A DNA stretch of 64,000 nt, taken from Cyanoderma ruficeps. Lineage: Eukaryota > Chordata > Aves > Passeriformes > Timaliidae. Under the pieces are notes generated by a model. The model was given only the letters and a program-made list of their open reading frames with translations. It was not told the origin of the DNA and made no database searches. This document shows, one piece after another, positions 14,118 through 26,830 of the stretch (position 1 is the first letter of the stretch; each line of letters opens with the position of its first letter). Position numbers and translations under genes: made by a program. The stretch is taken from NCBI GenBank assembly GCA_008694505.1, contig VZDJ01007747.1, positions 33,387,129 to 33,451,128 on the forward strand. The letters are read 5' to 3'.

Positions 14118-14165
14118 CTTTTTTTTTGTGTGTGTGTGTCGTCCCCCAGCCCCCCCTTTTTTTTT
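14118..14165. repeat. Low-complexity T/GT/C tract
   Basis: The tract runs from a T-run through a short (GT)n stretch and C-rich blocks into a second T-run, so its two ends are poly-T with GT and C tracts between. It is a simple-sequence region. No element body is recognisable beside it. Confidence 0.75.
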
Positions 14166-17100
14166 AAACCACAAACTTCCCTGTGTCACAGCTCTGTGCA
14201 AATATTTCCCATATGTCAGCTGGCTGATCCAGTAATCACTTAGGGCTGGAGTGTAAATTACACAAGCAGCAGCACGCACACAAATATCTGGCTTGTACGA
14301 GTCCGTAATTCAGTGAGATTTAACCACGGTGAATTGAACTGGCTTTAAATTAAAAACCTTCTTTTAATAGCTGTGTAGATTCAGTGCTAGAAGGCCTATT
14401 ATTCTGGCTCCCACTTTATCCCTAGCCAATGAAGAATGTCTCGCTTGTGTTCTAATGGTGCCTCTCTTGCTGTTTGCTTTCTCAATTTACTTTCATTTCT
14501 ACACAGTGTGTTGTCCTTATGCCATGAAGCAGATTCTTTGGGTAGGAAACTATCTTTTTTGAACATCTAGAATGTGCATGGCATTTTGTAAACTGATTTA
14601 TAGAGTATGTTATTGTTTATTTTATATCCCTAATACTGCTGTTGAGCAGTTGACTGTAATGTTTCCAACAGGGTAATAGACAGTATTTTGATTCAAGGGA
14701 ATTCTGGGAAGCTTTAAATTAATCTTTACATTCAAGATGGTAGGAGTGCACTTCTCAGCACAACAGTGACTGAGTGTATGCTGGCATTCATAGGAGGCAG
14801 AAGAAATAGAATAGTGCAGGGGACTTGGATTTCTGGGACTTCTTTAAAATAAAAGCTTTTCAGAAAAGAATACTTTGAACAGCCTTGACTACAAGTTTCC
14901 CTCTCTGCTCGTGTGTGTGTGACTGTGCACAGGGCTCCTCTGGTCCCCAGCAGTGACTGTGCTGTGTGGGGCTGGGCTGGGGGAGCTGGTGGTGGGCTCC
15001 AGGCTGCAGTGAGTGGGTGGAGGAGCCCCTGCTCCAAACTTCACAGTCTGTGGAGCAAGAGCTCTTGGTGATGGAGTCACTTTCTCTCAGCTCATCACCA
15101 CTGTTAGTGTTACTCTCCCTGCACCTGCAAAGGTTGAGAAGTATCTTTGCATACACCTTTACTGACCAGTCTTTACACTGGCTGAGAGTGTTCCTGTGAA
15201 GTGGTTGCCCCTTTTCCCTCTTGCTTTCCTTTCCTTGGTTTCCTGTGTTTTGTAGGTTTATGCACTTTCAATTTCTTTTATTTTGTCTTACTCACCTCCT
15301 TTTTAAAAATTTTCTTCTACTTCTGTGTCCCTCTTTTATTTTCCAACATTTTTTAATTTGTACTATAAGAAGACATTCCACAAAAAGGCTGTGGCAAAAT
15401 AGAATAAAAAATGGTTTCTACATTGGAGAGTTAATAGATGTATTTGTCCTTTGTCCCTCTTTCACAGTTGTATTGCTCATAAAAACAATATATTTTGCAC
15501 TGAACAATACTAGGAGTGGATGTAGCCCATGGTACATCATGAACAGGTTCAGTCACAAGGATTAGAGGACATGTTGGGTTATAGGTGGCAATAAAGAGGT
15601 TGTAAATGAAGCATTTTAGTTGTATTGCTTAGCTACCATTTTTCTGAACCTTTCTTTTGTTCTTTATTCCTATTTTTGTTTGTTTTTGGAAGTGAAAAAG
15701 GTGCAAGCATTCAGTTTTTAGCTGATTGTATAAAAGAATCTGTCATTGGGGGTAAGATCTAACCTCATCCTCAAGATTTAGGAGGAAAAAATTCCAAGCC
15801 CAAGAGGCAACATGGTAGAATTTTCAAATTTTCAATACACTTGATATGAATTGGCTGAGCATGATCCTGACAAGAACACTCACCAACAGGGACCTCTACA
15901 TAATGTGAAATTCTGAGCAAGTATGCAGATGCCTGCAGTCTTTCCTCCTCTGGAGACTGCCACCATCCAAGGAGTTGGTGGAATTGGCTCAGACAGGGAT
16001 CACCTGAGCCAAGCTGGCTGGTACCAGTAGACAAGGCTTGTACTGTACATCCTCCAGGAAGATTTATGGGTAGCTGTGGAGCTTCTTTGGGGATGATTCT
16101 GAGTTCAAGGGAGTTTTAAAGTGTGGGGAGAAGGGAAGTGTGGTGTGATTTTCCTGGGGTAGAGAGAAAAGCTATCATGGAGGAAGTAGCCCATGATCAT
16201 GCTTGTTTCTCCCTGTACCTGCTGGAATAAAACTGGTCTTAGACTTTTCTTCCCCCCACAGTTTCTTTGAATGTATGTGTAGCAGCTCTGCAGAAATCAC
16301 ATAAGAAAAATTAATCTCATTGCCTTCAGTTGTAAGGGGAAGAAGCAAAACAATTCTTTTCCAAATTTTCTATAGCTCAGAATTATTTTCTATAGCAATA
16401 ATTTTTGGGAGTTCAGAGTAATTTTAGGATCTTTTTATTTTCTGGCAAGAACCCACAGAGATAAAAATGGCACTTGCCACACTGGTACAGTGGCAACCAC
16501 TGCAAAGCAAAGTGCTCCCTTGAGATGTGAAACTCAGCAGTTTCCCACTGAGCCCTGGACCAGCTGTGGAAGGAGGAGGAATAAAAGGTGATATGAGTTA
16601 GATTTATGCTGATGTATGAGGTGAGGGTAGGTTTTTGCTTAGAAGCTGCTAGAAGGTCATGGTATTTTACCAACTGAGATTTATACATTTGAAAATGAAC
16701 CTCTAAATGGGAATGTTTCCAAAGTCTAATAAAGCAGAGCTATGCTCATACACTGACCTTGGCAAGCCCGCAGGTAAGTTCCACAACTTCTACCACCTTA
16801 TAAACACTAAGATGGGTTATACAGAAAAAACTATAGAAGCTCTATTTAGAGACTTATAGTAGTAAGTAGGCAGAAAAACTTCAAAACCACCAATTTAATT
16901 TATTGAAGGTCTCAACAGGAATATATAGGAAAAAATTCTGTCTTCCACTGCAAATATTCCCACAGCAACCCAATCTACCTGCCAAGAGTACCCAAAATTT
17001 AGGGCAAAGGGTGGGGAAACAATGTTAAATTTATTTAATAATACCACTAAACAAAACTTGAAGGATGAGCATGAACCTGGATCTGTATTTTACCTGATTA

Positions 17101-20100
17101 CCTCAGCAAGGAAGCCTATGGCTGAGAGGTTTGTCAATCTGTAGTTTACTATTTATGTAGTTATATATCACGGTTGTAGACAAAACAAGGGAACACCCAC
17201 TGGGACTAATGCACATTCTTTAAAGTTTTCCAGCCTGTCTCTGGTTTTCATAAAGGTTCTTAAAATTTCCTTTTGTGAATCCAAAGTGGGAAAACATGGG
17301 TGAGATCAAGAAGCTGTTCCTACTTCCAACCAAAATGCCAGTAATGCTGGTTAAGGGTTCAAGTCTCCACTTCCAGGGAGACAAGCATGACAAAAACACC
17401 CAAAACCAACCTTAGGCCAGAACTGGAGTCAAGACCAGTCCAGGGCACAAATTAGAGCAGTTTGAGGCAACTTGCACCAGTACCCTCTCAGCTTGCCAAT
17501 GCAACAAGGCACCATGGCTCTGCCTGTGCTGGCTCTCTGCCACTCCTGAAATCTAGGAATTTCTCAAAGCAAATTTATGCTGCCTTTGCTTTATTAGCAC
17601 AGCAAAAAAAAAAAAAAAAAGCCATAATGGATGATAGCAATATTTACTTGTATAGTTCCAGAAAAACCTGCCCAGCTGTAATAATTTTGTATTAAACCAT
17701 CATTATTAGCTTTTTTCATTTAATATTTTTTGTTGTCAGCATGGGCAGTGGGATTGAGTGCACCCTTAGCAGTCTACAGAGTGTAGCTCTGACAAAATGG
17801 TTTATACTTTAGGGCTGGGTTTTGTTTCTAGGAGTGTATTTCACTATGCAAAACTGACTTGGTTTGAGGAGTCTTGCCAGTGCTACCCATAAAGTGGGCT
17901 CTCACCTAACATAAACTTTTTAGGACTTACCCTACATCTGCAGTTCACAATTTGTGGAACATACAGGCCATGTGCTGGAGGATGCATGGAACTCCCATCT
18001 GGTTTCATTAATGTAGGTCTCCAGTTTTGTGTTGGAGATCTACTTTTGTCTATGTTGTGCAGTGTTTTTGCAATGATTTTGGCTCTTCCAGCATTAAGTC
18101 TTTTAAATGGTGGAATTTATTCTTGATTATGCTAATAAAAAAATCACTTATTTTTTTTCCAGGAGTCATATTATTGGTCTTGTAACGGAGGCATCATTCA
18201 CCAAATATTGATCCCTCTCCTCTGGTTAGAAGGACTGGCCTTCTACTTCCATGAAACAGTATCTGGCACAGCAAACAGAAACATTTTGCATTTAAATGTA
18301 ATTGGTCTCTCATGAAAACATAAAATAGTGCCAAGATTTGTGCCTTTATTCCATACGTTTTAATAGAAAAGACTGAATCTTGCCTCTGTTTGGTGTGTGT
18401 CGGTTTTTTATGTTTGTTTGGATGTTTTAATTTTTTTTTAAGTAATTAAACCAACTTTGAGTAGAACATCTTACCTTATTCCAATGCTCATTTCAGTCTT
18501 GCTGACTGTATTGATTTTTTATTTTGGATTCAACCCCAAATATGTCTTTTTTTCCAAGCTGTGTGAATGTAAGCCCACGAATTGGGGTGGCCTGAAGTCA
18601 GCCTCAGTGCATGCCAGATGAGGCATCCTGGGACTATGATATGTGTCAGTACAGACCTGAGTTTGTCTCTTTCTGGAGGGAGGACCTGCCAGGGGCACTG
18701 CAGTCAGAGGTCTCCTGTGGTACTCTCGTATGTCTCTGTGTCAGGTGGATAAATTGGATGTGGGGTGCTTGGACAAGAGCACCAGGGAGGTAAATGGGTT
18801 ATTTAGCTAACGTGTCAAGGCTGACCTCATCTCATGGAGGATGGATGCAGTGCTCTGATGAGCAGCTTGACAATTTGGGTACTTAAAGTAAGGCAAGGTT
18901 GTCTTTCAGGATTTAGTATATTTTTATATATGTGCCTTCCTAATCTGTAACACAAGCAAAGTCTGTATAATCAGCAGGACTGTTTTGTGGAAAGAAAAGT
19001 AGAGGGAACCAAAGGCTACAATATTACATCTTCTCACTTTTGGTGATTTGTTTAATTTCTATTTCCTCTCTGCTGTCTTTTCTCTGGAATTAGATGTAGT
19101 TTTTGTCTTTCCTTATGTTTTAACATTATTAAAACTCATTATTATTATTACCTTATTATTAATGTGCAAGAGTCTTTGCACATTATTTCCTCTCACAAAA
19201 TCCATGATTCTTGACCAATACAGAATTTTATACATCTGCTGTTATAGTCTCTTTTTAAAGTATTTAGAACACTGAGGCCTAGGAGTCCTGGCTGCAGAAT
19301 TGTCAACGATTAATTTTGTAAGTCAGGTTCAATTTACTCTTAGAACACACAAACAAAGCGGAAACAGCTTTGAACTGTGTGGCTCACTATGTCTCAACAC
19401 CATAGAACCACACATACTAAAATTTCTGGAGCTACTTCTGTAACTCTAGACATCCACTGTGATTAGTTCACTGAGTTCACTGAATATACAAATCCCATAC
19501 CATTAAACTGAACATTTAAGACCTTGGAGCTGAAAACCCACAGTTGTCATACTTTCCATCAATTTTGTCACTTTTTTAAAGATACACTACAAAATCTTTA
19601 TATAGGTTTTAATATACTATCTGTAGAAACACAGTTTTATCTTGGAAGATAGGTATTTGAAAACTGAGAAGGCTAATTGCTTGTGCTGTTGGAGATTAGG
19701 GAAATCTTTTCACCTATTGTCAAAGGGTGCATCTGCATTAGTAATCTAGTGTCCTGGAAGAGTGCTTGTGGTGCAGAGAGACACTTTACCTCAATGTCAG
19801 GCATGCAAGGTTGTGCTAAGAACTGGAAATCAGCAAGCTGTGATTGGGCATAAAATGTGTATACTTGTATATATTTTATACTGCTTGTATCATACCTACA
19901 GAAGACATGCATGGATCAAACTTCTGAAACACTAAGTTCGTAAACTTTAGAGATAACTAATTAATTCACTATTAATGAATAATTAAAAACAGAGAATGGA
20001 CTGACAAAGTGTGGTCAGCACTTGTGAATGAAGTATAGGATATTTTGGTGAAACTGTTTGAAAATCTGCAACACAAGTTTCTTGGGAGTAAAAAAGATAT

Positions 20101-20475
20101 CACCATTTTCATGTATCTGGAATGTCATACCTAACTGTTCTTAATCTTTTTGTAGAGAGATTAGAAAGGAGGCATTTGAGATGGGGTGGGAGTGCTTTGT
20201 GAAAAAGAATCATGGGGCAGGTTGAAGCTGTGGATGTGTCAGAAAGTTCAGACCCCTGACTGGGAAGCTGCTACTCAAACTTCGCGATGAGGATCTTTTT
20301 CCTTGTCATGCCCTCTCCCCCCAAATTGGCTTTTGGCTTTATAGCGCATTGGTCAGTTTATAGTCAGCATTGCCTCAAATGTTTATGGCTTTACTATAAA
20401 GGTGGATTTCTCATCCTGAAGATGATAATCCTTCATCATATAAAATGACCATGCTGTAATAAGATCTTCTTGCAG
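14166..20475. other. Non-coding DNA with simple repeats
   Basis: No gene is recognised. A GC-richer patch at about 14905-15030 includes a short GT run and G-rich sequence; it gives overlapping frames on both strands, which is typical of compositional artefacts. A homopolymer of 17 A lies at 17604-17620, and a short ATT triplet repeat lies at 19138-19150. The remainder is AT-rich unique sequence. Confidence 0.55.
17604..17620. repeat. Poly(A) homopolymer of 17
   Basis: An uninterrupted run of A follows CAC AGC at 17598-17603. No retroposed gene or SINE body is visible immediately upstream on the plus strand, so I call it a simple homopolymer rather than the tail of a processed pseudogene. Confidence 0.8.
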
Positions 20476-20661
20476 GGTACAAATGTGTTATTAGGTGTCA
20501 GTCTGCAGGCTCGGGTCATCCACCAGCTGTTACACTGCACAGGTTGTATTTTTTTGCAACATTTGGTGGAACATTTCAGGACTGTGGGATTATCTGAACC
20601 AGATGTGAAAAGGCATCTCCCTGACACAAGTGTGCAATTAGTCATAAGTGATTACCCGTGA
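20476..20661 (+). other. Candidate terminal exon, unidentified
   Basis: A 3' splice-like site (CTTCTTGCAG, 20466-20475) is followed by a frame open for 61 codons that ends at TGA (20659-20661). The sequence keeps several CpG dinucleotides and has balanced composition, unlike the AT-rich flanks. The peptide includes a His/Leu/Cys-rich segment and a charged segment (EPDVKRHLPDTS). I do not recognise it. No clear AATAAA signal follows closely, which argues against a terminal exon. Other explanations are an old pseudogene or chance. Confidence 0.15.
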
Positions 20662-23600
20662 CCCCTTATGTGCAAGGGGAGAGAAACTTAGGGTTAAATG
20701 CTGTCTGCACCTTAACTGAAGAGGGCTATAAAAGTTCCTCCCTTTTACTTCTCAGACTGCAGCCAATTTTATGCTTGTTCCTGCTTCTGAGATTTTTTTT
20801 TCAGGGACATGTAATCCAGGAGAAACCTAGAAATCTGAGTCCTACTTGGAAAATTGTAACAAAACATCACTGAGACACGAGTCCTAGTTTTTCTGCACCT
20901 TTCTCTACTGTTTGTGGTTACAAAGTCACTGTAAGATCAGTCTCTTCCCAGTGAATGGACAGATATATTGGTCCAAGGGCAAGAAGCAAATTAAGGATGT
21001 CCCTCAGGCTAGGTAAACTTTCTCTTTTATGTGGAGCAAGGCTTCATTTTGAGTTACTTCTGCCATCAACAGCTTCAGTAACATGACAAAGGGAGAAATA
21101 TGGTCTCATGAGGCTTTACCTGTCAACATTTACACCTTGGCTCTCCCTGGAAATGGGTAAGTAGTCAGCACAATTCCTAGACCACTGCTCAAATGCCATT
21201 TCTAAGAACTAACCTTACTCAGTTTCTGGGTGGGTCTAAGTGGCAGGTCTGTCTCTGTGTATCTGTAGGGTTCCAAGTGCAGTGGGCTTCCTACATCTGC
21301 TGGATGCTTGTTGACATAACTGAGCAGATGAGTTTATAAAAACACGAAAACCTTTCTAAAAATCTACTTACATAGTTATGATGGCACAGGGAACCATGTG
21401 AAGCCTTTTATTGTTAAGAGACAAATGGAAATCTCAAATGCTTTTGGGAAACTATGTGTTAACTTATGTTCATCAGCTGATTAATGATTTCCCATCGTCA
21501 GACTGGCATTCATCTTTATCTATCCAGTGTAACTTTGCCCACACTTTCTCTCAGTTATGTTTGTAGGTTATAAATTGGTCAAGGATCTTCATTTATCTGT
21601 GAAAGAAAAGACCACAGCAAAGGCACAGTAAAAGAAAAGGAAAAGGTAGCTGGTGCTACATAGACTTTGAGCAGCAGGTGGGGATATAAACCCCCACAGG
21701 TTGCTAACCACTATCATAGAAGCCAGAAGTAGTCATAGATTACTCAGTTGAATTGTGTTCTAGTTACTTTCTTCTCTTCAGCCAAAATAGGCTCAGGCTT
21801 CACAACACTGAGTCTTATTTGTTAGGTCTCACCTGTGTTTCTAACGCAGTCAATGCAGAGTGGAGGGATGTGGGGAAATTAAGTGGTACCATCTGCTTCC
21901 TGAGACATAGTGTGAAGCAGAGTTGCTCCCTGACCCTTTCAGGGGACCTGTGAATGAGGAGCCTGGGACAAAGTGTGTCTGACATGACGTCCTCAACAGT
22001 AAACACAACAGTTGCTTATGGCTGGCTTTGGAAAAGGAACAGACCTTCACAATTTTCTCTGTGTTTGTAACCTGCCTCACAGCACATCAGTTCTCAGAAG
22101 AAATTCCTGATGCAGTACTAGACCTTCACTCACAGCCATGAAGAGGTGAAAGAAGACAGATGTCAACAGATCATATCATCATGTGATATCATGATGACAT
22201 ATCGTATCAATCTTCTACCCTATGCAGGTCAGTAGCACATGGTCAATCAGTCCCTGTGAGAGTTGTCTCATCAGAGCTCCTTCTGTGGACAGTGCAAATT
22301 TGGATTGTCTGAGCGAAGTGATTGTTTCTCAAGCATAGGGCCTTTATGAGAAATCAAAAGCCTTCCTTCCCTCAATGAGGTATTTAAAAGCTTTTAAAAT
22401 AGCTCTCTACCTCTTTTCCATCAGAGTGGGGTATAAACCACAGTGTGGCCAGTGAAATCTTCCAGACAGTTTTGTGTTCCCAGAATTAGCCAGGCTCAGA
22501 CAAAGAGAAATTATCCTTCCCTTCAACAGTGGCCGGTTCTTTCTAAATCTGCCCAATTTTAACTAAGAAACATCTCAGTTCAGATTTAAGCCTTTCATCA
22601 TCTTCTTTGAAGGGTTTTTCCCCTCAAGTGATTACCATCAAGGCTGGTCTGCATGTAACAGTTTACTTCTGAGTTTTTGAACACTGCCTGCACTGTAGAA
22701 TTTAATGGACATCAAGGGAAGAATATTTGTTGGTCAAACAACGATTTTTCAAGATTTATAGTTTCTATCACTCCTGGTTATAACCTTACCCTCCATCCCA
22801 GGTACCCCTCTCAGCATGCAACTGAATTTTTCCAGTTTCATGGTACACTTGAAGTTTTTCAGAATTCAGTATTCATACCAAGTCCTGACAAAGCATTGAG
22901 TGTTCACCGAATGTTCAGATAAATATTAGACCCCAGCATTGCCCTCCAGATGGAGAAAAAAAGAATCAAAACAACCTCTGGAGGTAAGGTCAACTCCATC
23001 CAATGCTTTCTTATTAGGTGTGACAGTTCTATCCTGAGTGTGCACATGTAGGTCCTTATCCTTCTCTCTGCAGCAGAATCGCTCAGAGTGCACCCTGAGC
23101 AGAGGATGGGCTGAGGGCTGGGGACACCTGTGTGTGGACTTGATCTCGGGGCAGAAAGTGAGATGCTGTTCCAGCAGTAAGGGATTAACATGAGTGAAAG
23201 AGAGCTCTGACTGCAATTTCCCTTTGGCAGCTAAGGTGCATGCTTGACTTTGAAGGTGGAAGCTGGGACATGGAAGCAAAACGGCCCTTCTGCCTCCCTG
23301 CAGGGTGATACGTGCGCAAGCCTTGCGGGATCAGCACTCGTTTGGATTTCTGAATTCCTGCCAGATCAGGGCATTTAGTTTGGGATCATAAGAGAAGTAG
23401 AAGCTGTTCACAAGGCTTGGGTCCAAATTTCCACACCATCTGCTGTGTTTGTAGATCAGTGTGGAGGTTTGAGCCTCCCATAAAAGTAGGGGGAGAAGAA
23501 AATAATGTTTAATAAGGGAATTAAATGCAGGAAAAATATGGAATGAACACAAAAAGTGTCCATCCACATTCTTGGGCATAAATTAGGAAGAGGGTAGCAC

Positions 23601-25724
23601 TAAGCAGAGAAAAAGGACAGGTATGGGACAATGGAATACTGTACCAAGGGTAAAATGAAGTGAGATTTCAGAGGAATAATGAAGGTGAGGGTGACCAAGT
23701 CTTGATTACTCACCTGGAGTTAAAAGTTACAACTAATGTCTTCTTGGGCAGGTCTGTCTGCAGGTTCTGGAGACAGAGATAGGAAACAGGAGTGTGGCAC
23801 TTCCGAGACCCTGGTCTTGAACCAAAACAATGTACACAGCTCAAATCTCTTCTCTGGAACTGCTCCTGCAATTTCCAGTTTGAGGCTGCTGTGTGTCTGA
23901 TTGGAGACAATCAGAATAGGTCTTATGGGAAGAACATTATATTTCAGTGATGGGACTGACTTATAAAAACATAAAAAACTTATAATTAATATTGTCATGG
24001 TTAATTGAGATTAGAAATGGGAGAAATAGCAAGAAATGCAATATAATAATGGGAGAAAATGTTATCAGTTACCCTTTTGAATCTCATTGCAGGAAATTGC
24101 TTTCTGATGAAATTACCATACCCATTATTTCAATTAGAAAGTAACTTTCAGAAGAAAGGACTGGTATTTCATAATAAAGATAGTGTAAATTTTACAGTAA
24201 GACTTAATAGTGAAAAAAGAAAAAAAATTAATGGAAACATCTAGATGTCATTGCATAAAAGCCAAATCAGAAGCAGAATCATGACTTTCCTTCTGAGCAC
24301 CTTCCTTAACTGAAGTGGTTTTCACTGTTGTTCCTAAAAACTAGAAATATGCTTCAAAATTTTAAGTTGTCAGTATGGCAATGAGAAGTTTAAACCCCAT
24401 TAAAGCCCTGTTAATATAAAAAAAACAAGTAGTATTATGTTCCATTAAAACACAGAACATGAATGATGACTGAAACACCTGGCAGTGTCTCTTTAACTCA
24501 AGCCCTGTCACATCTGAATGTGAGGGATGTTTTATTTTCCTATCTTGGGGCTGCTTTTTCCCTTCCTCTCTCATCCATGTGAGTTTATTTTCCATTCTGT
24601 TTTTGTTGTTTAGGTAGATGCAGTGATGGCATTCCCAGGGCAGCATTGGGAAGCACTGGCTTCCTTTGTGGAATACGAAAGCAAAAGCTGTTTCAAAGCT
24701 GAAATCTGATTACGCAGAGTACCCTGCATTTGGGGCAAATTTTCTTGAGGCTAAACATAAAATGCTACCCATGTACATTTCTTCCAATGGCCAAAGAGAG
24801 ATATATTAAAAAATCTGATCAGTAATCCTTGGTATTAGATTATTTATTTGTTTTGGGCAGTGAGGAATGTTATTTAATCTTTTACTCTGCTATTTGTCTT
24901 GCAGTCTACACTGCAGATGTACTGGGAAAAGATTTTGTTCCTTCATCTCCCAAATAAGCTTTTTGTTTGTTTGTCATGGCTTTTGTACAGCTTTCAAGCC
25001 TGAATTTCTGTGTGGGCTTAGGTAAATTTCTGTTCTCCTTGAAGCTAAAGAATACAGTAACCTGCTTAAAAGAGTCAAGCTATGAAAACACCACATTTTT
25101 CTTGGGCACTGGTAAATCCATGAAATATTTAGGAGAATAATATCTAAATGGATAGACACACACCTTTGAAAGATAATAAAAATAACTTTGTAAAAGATTA
25201 AATGAATGTAAAATACTGAAATAAGGCCTTTAAAAGTTTTTTGCAACTCCTCAATACAAGATTTAGCAATTTTGTTAAATAAATTCAGTAATAAATGCAC
25301 ACACATCTGGTTTTCTGAAAGTGATAATGCTTGAAAAATTACCTTTCTCTGTTGAAAGCATTTAATACTCTCCCTTACATCTTCATCTTTAACTCATTAA
25401 TCCTTGCAAAACTTCCCTGAAGGAAAGAAATGTTGCTAATATTTTATACATAGAATTATGACACAGGCAGATTTAAAGGGAATTTCGTGGCATAAATCCT
25501 CCAATAATACTGATACCAGGGCACTTTGGATGACTGTATACCTGGGAACCTGCACTGAAATTCTTTTGGCCCAGAAAACCCCATTAGGGAGGAGATTGAA
25601 GCTGGGACTGCAGAGATGTCAGATTAGGGCTGCAGCTGCTGGGCAGAGCTTCTGTGTGCTTCCTTCTCCTCCTCCTCTGCCCTCGTTGCAGTCCTCACAG
25701 GCTCATGGGATGCCTGCTTGGTGA
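20662..25724. other. Non-coding unique DNA
   Basis: No gene is recognised. The stretch contains the palindrome at 22172-22202. Overlapping frames on the minus strand at 22904-23279 and 23710-23998 lack splice or domain support. A modestly GC-richer patch at about 25590-25720 ends in a run of CCT-type codons and has no identifiable function. Confidence 0.55.
22172..22202. repeat. Imperfect palindrome, ATCATG-rich
   Basis: The left arm CATATCATCATG (22172-22183) and right arm CATGATGACATAT (22190-22202) pair through eight perfect bases (TCATCATG with CATGATGA) plus four more (ATAT) after a one-base bulge, around the spacer TGATAT. Further ATC/GAT sequence follows at 22203-22209. As RNA or single-stranded DNA it could form a hairpin; as duplex DNA it is a dyad. 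Confidence 0.75.
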
Positions 25725-26599
25725 GGTTGTATCAACAAGATGGGACCTTTTTAGCTACCTGCACTTTCAGTGTAGTTCTAGTCAGGGTCTTGACTTTTGC
25801 AAATAAGGATCTCTAGCAGGTACCTGACATCCAATTTTTGGCAAAAATTGCTGTAGAAGACCTAAGAACAATATGGAGCATTAGTTGTGTGACAGATTTC
25901 AGATGCTGGCTGTTGATGAGCTACTTATCCTTTTTTGAAACAGCTTTGTGAGTACCTTGTCCTTGTGCTGTCCATAGTATCAAAGGTAAATCAGATTGTT
26001 AAACTCTGCCTAAAACAAATTTTTTTTTAATTCCCTTTCCAAATTTTCCTTTATCTCCACATTTTTTATGTGAATGCTGTCAGTTTCAATTTACTCCTTT
26101 GCTCTGATAGATGGTCACCTTAAAAATTACATAAGTTCTACAGTTCCTTGATTCTTTGGTAAGAAAACATAGGAAAGATATTATTTTGGATTAGAAATCC
26201 CAACTGAAGCAACACCATTGAATTGTTTACTTAGATTAAGCTAAAAACATTTGTCATTAAGAGCGCAAGAGGTAATTTCCTGCCAGAACACCCAAACCAT
26301 TGAGATTTTTCCTTCAAAAAACTTTAAATGTGTGGCAGAGTATCAAAGCCTTTTCCCTGCCATCATCAGAAAAGGTCAATGGTTTCTGACAGATTCATAT
26401 TAAGCCTGACTTAATTATGACTGAGTGCCACAAAGTTTTGTAACATCTGCTATCCAGTGACTAAAGAGTGTCTATAATTCTATTTTTTTAAAGGACTAGC
26501 AGATGAAAATGACAATTTCAGTCGGGAAATCTGAACTGGCAGAAGAAAAAAAAAAGTCCTATTTTCCTGGAATATTTCTAGTAATTGCTATAATTTTGA

Positions 26600-26830
26600 A
26601 GCAGCTCAAACATTAAAAATTCCCACACGTGGCCTTGACAAGGTCAGTGAGGCCTCAGTAACTTTTATGTTTCCTGCATGATCCCTGCAGGTTAAAGGGA
26701 GGGCCTCACTGAAAGGAGGCCAGCCTGTGGAATAAAAGCTTTCTATAGGCCTGAGGAGCAGCTGTTCCTGGGCTGCTATAACCACTCTCCAGAAAGCCTA
26801 TTTTCACAACTCAAACAAAAATCTACCTGC
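26600..26830. promoter_or_regulatory. Possible regulatory segment with CACGTG and dyads
   Basis: The segment holds a perfect CACGTG E-box core (26626-26631), a CCTTG-A-CAAGG dyad that runs into AAGGTCA, a nuclear-receptor half-site-like sequence (26633-26646), the palindrome GAGGCCTC (26649-26656), and an 11-bp inverted repeat TCAGTGAGGCC / GGCCTCACTGA (26644-26654 and 26702-26712). It is GC-richer than its flanks and sits in the ORF-poor block. Motif density suggests an enhancer-like or conserved element, but each motif alone is common and no function is shown. Confidence 0.2.
26644..26712. repeat. 11-bp perfect inverted repeat, 47-bp spacer
   Basis: TCAGTGAGGCC at 26644-26654 is exactly complementary to GGCCTCACTGA at 26702-26712. 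The transcribed strand could form an 11-bp stem with a 47-nt loop. The spacer shows no strong internal pairing by eye. Confidence 0.7.

Noticed and set aside
14119..14165. Possible Z-DNA or promoter element from GT/C tracts
   Set aside because: The GT run is only about five units; ordinary low-complexity sequence is the simpler reading.
17604..17620. Poly(A) run as retroposon tail
   Set aside because: The upstream sequence shows no retroposed gene or SINE.
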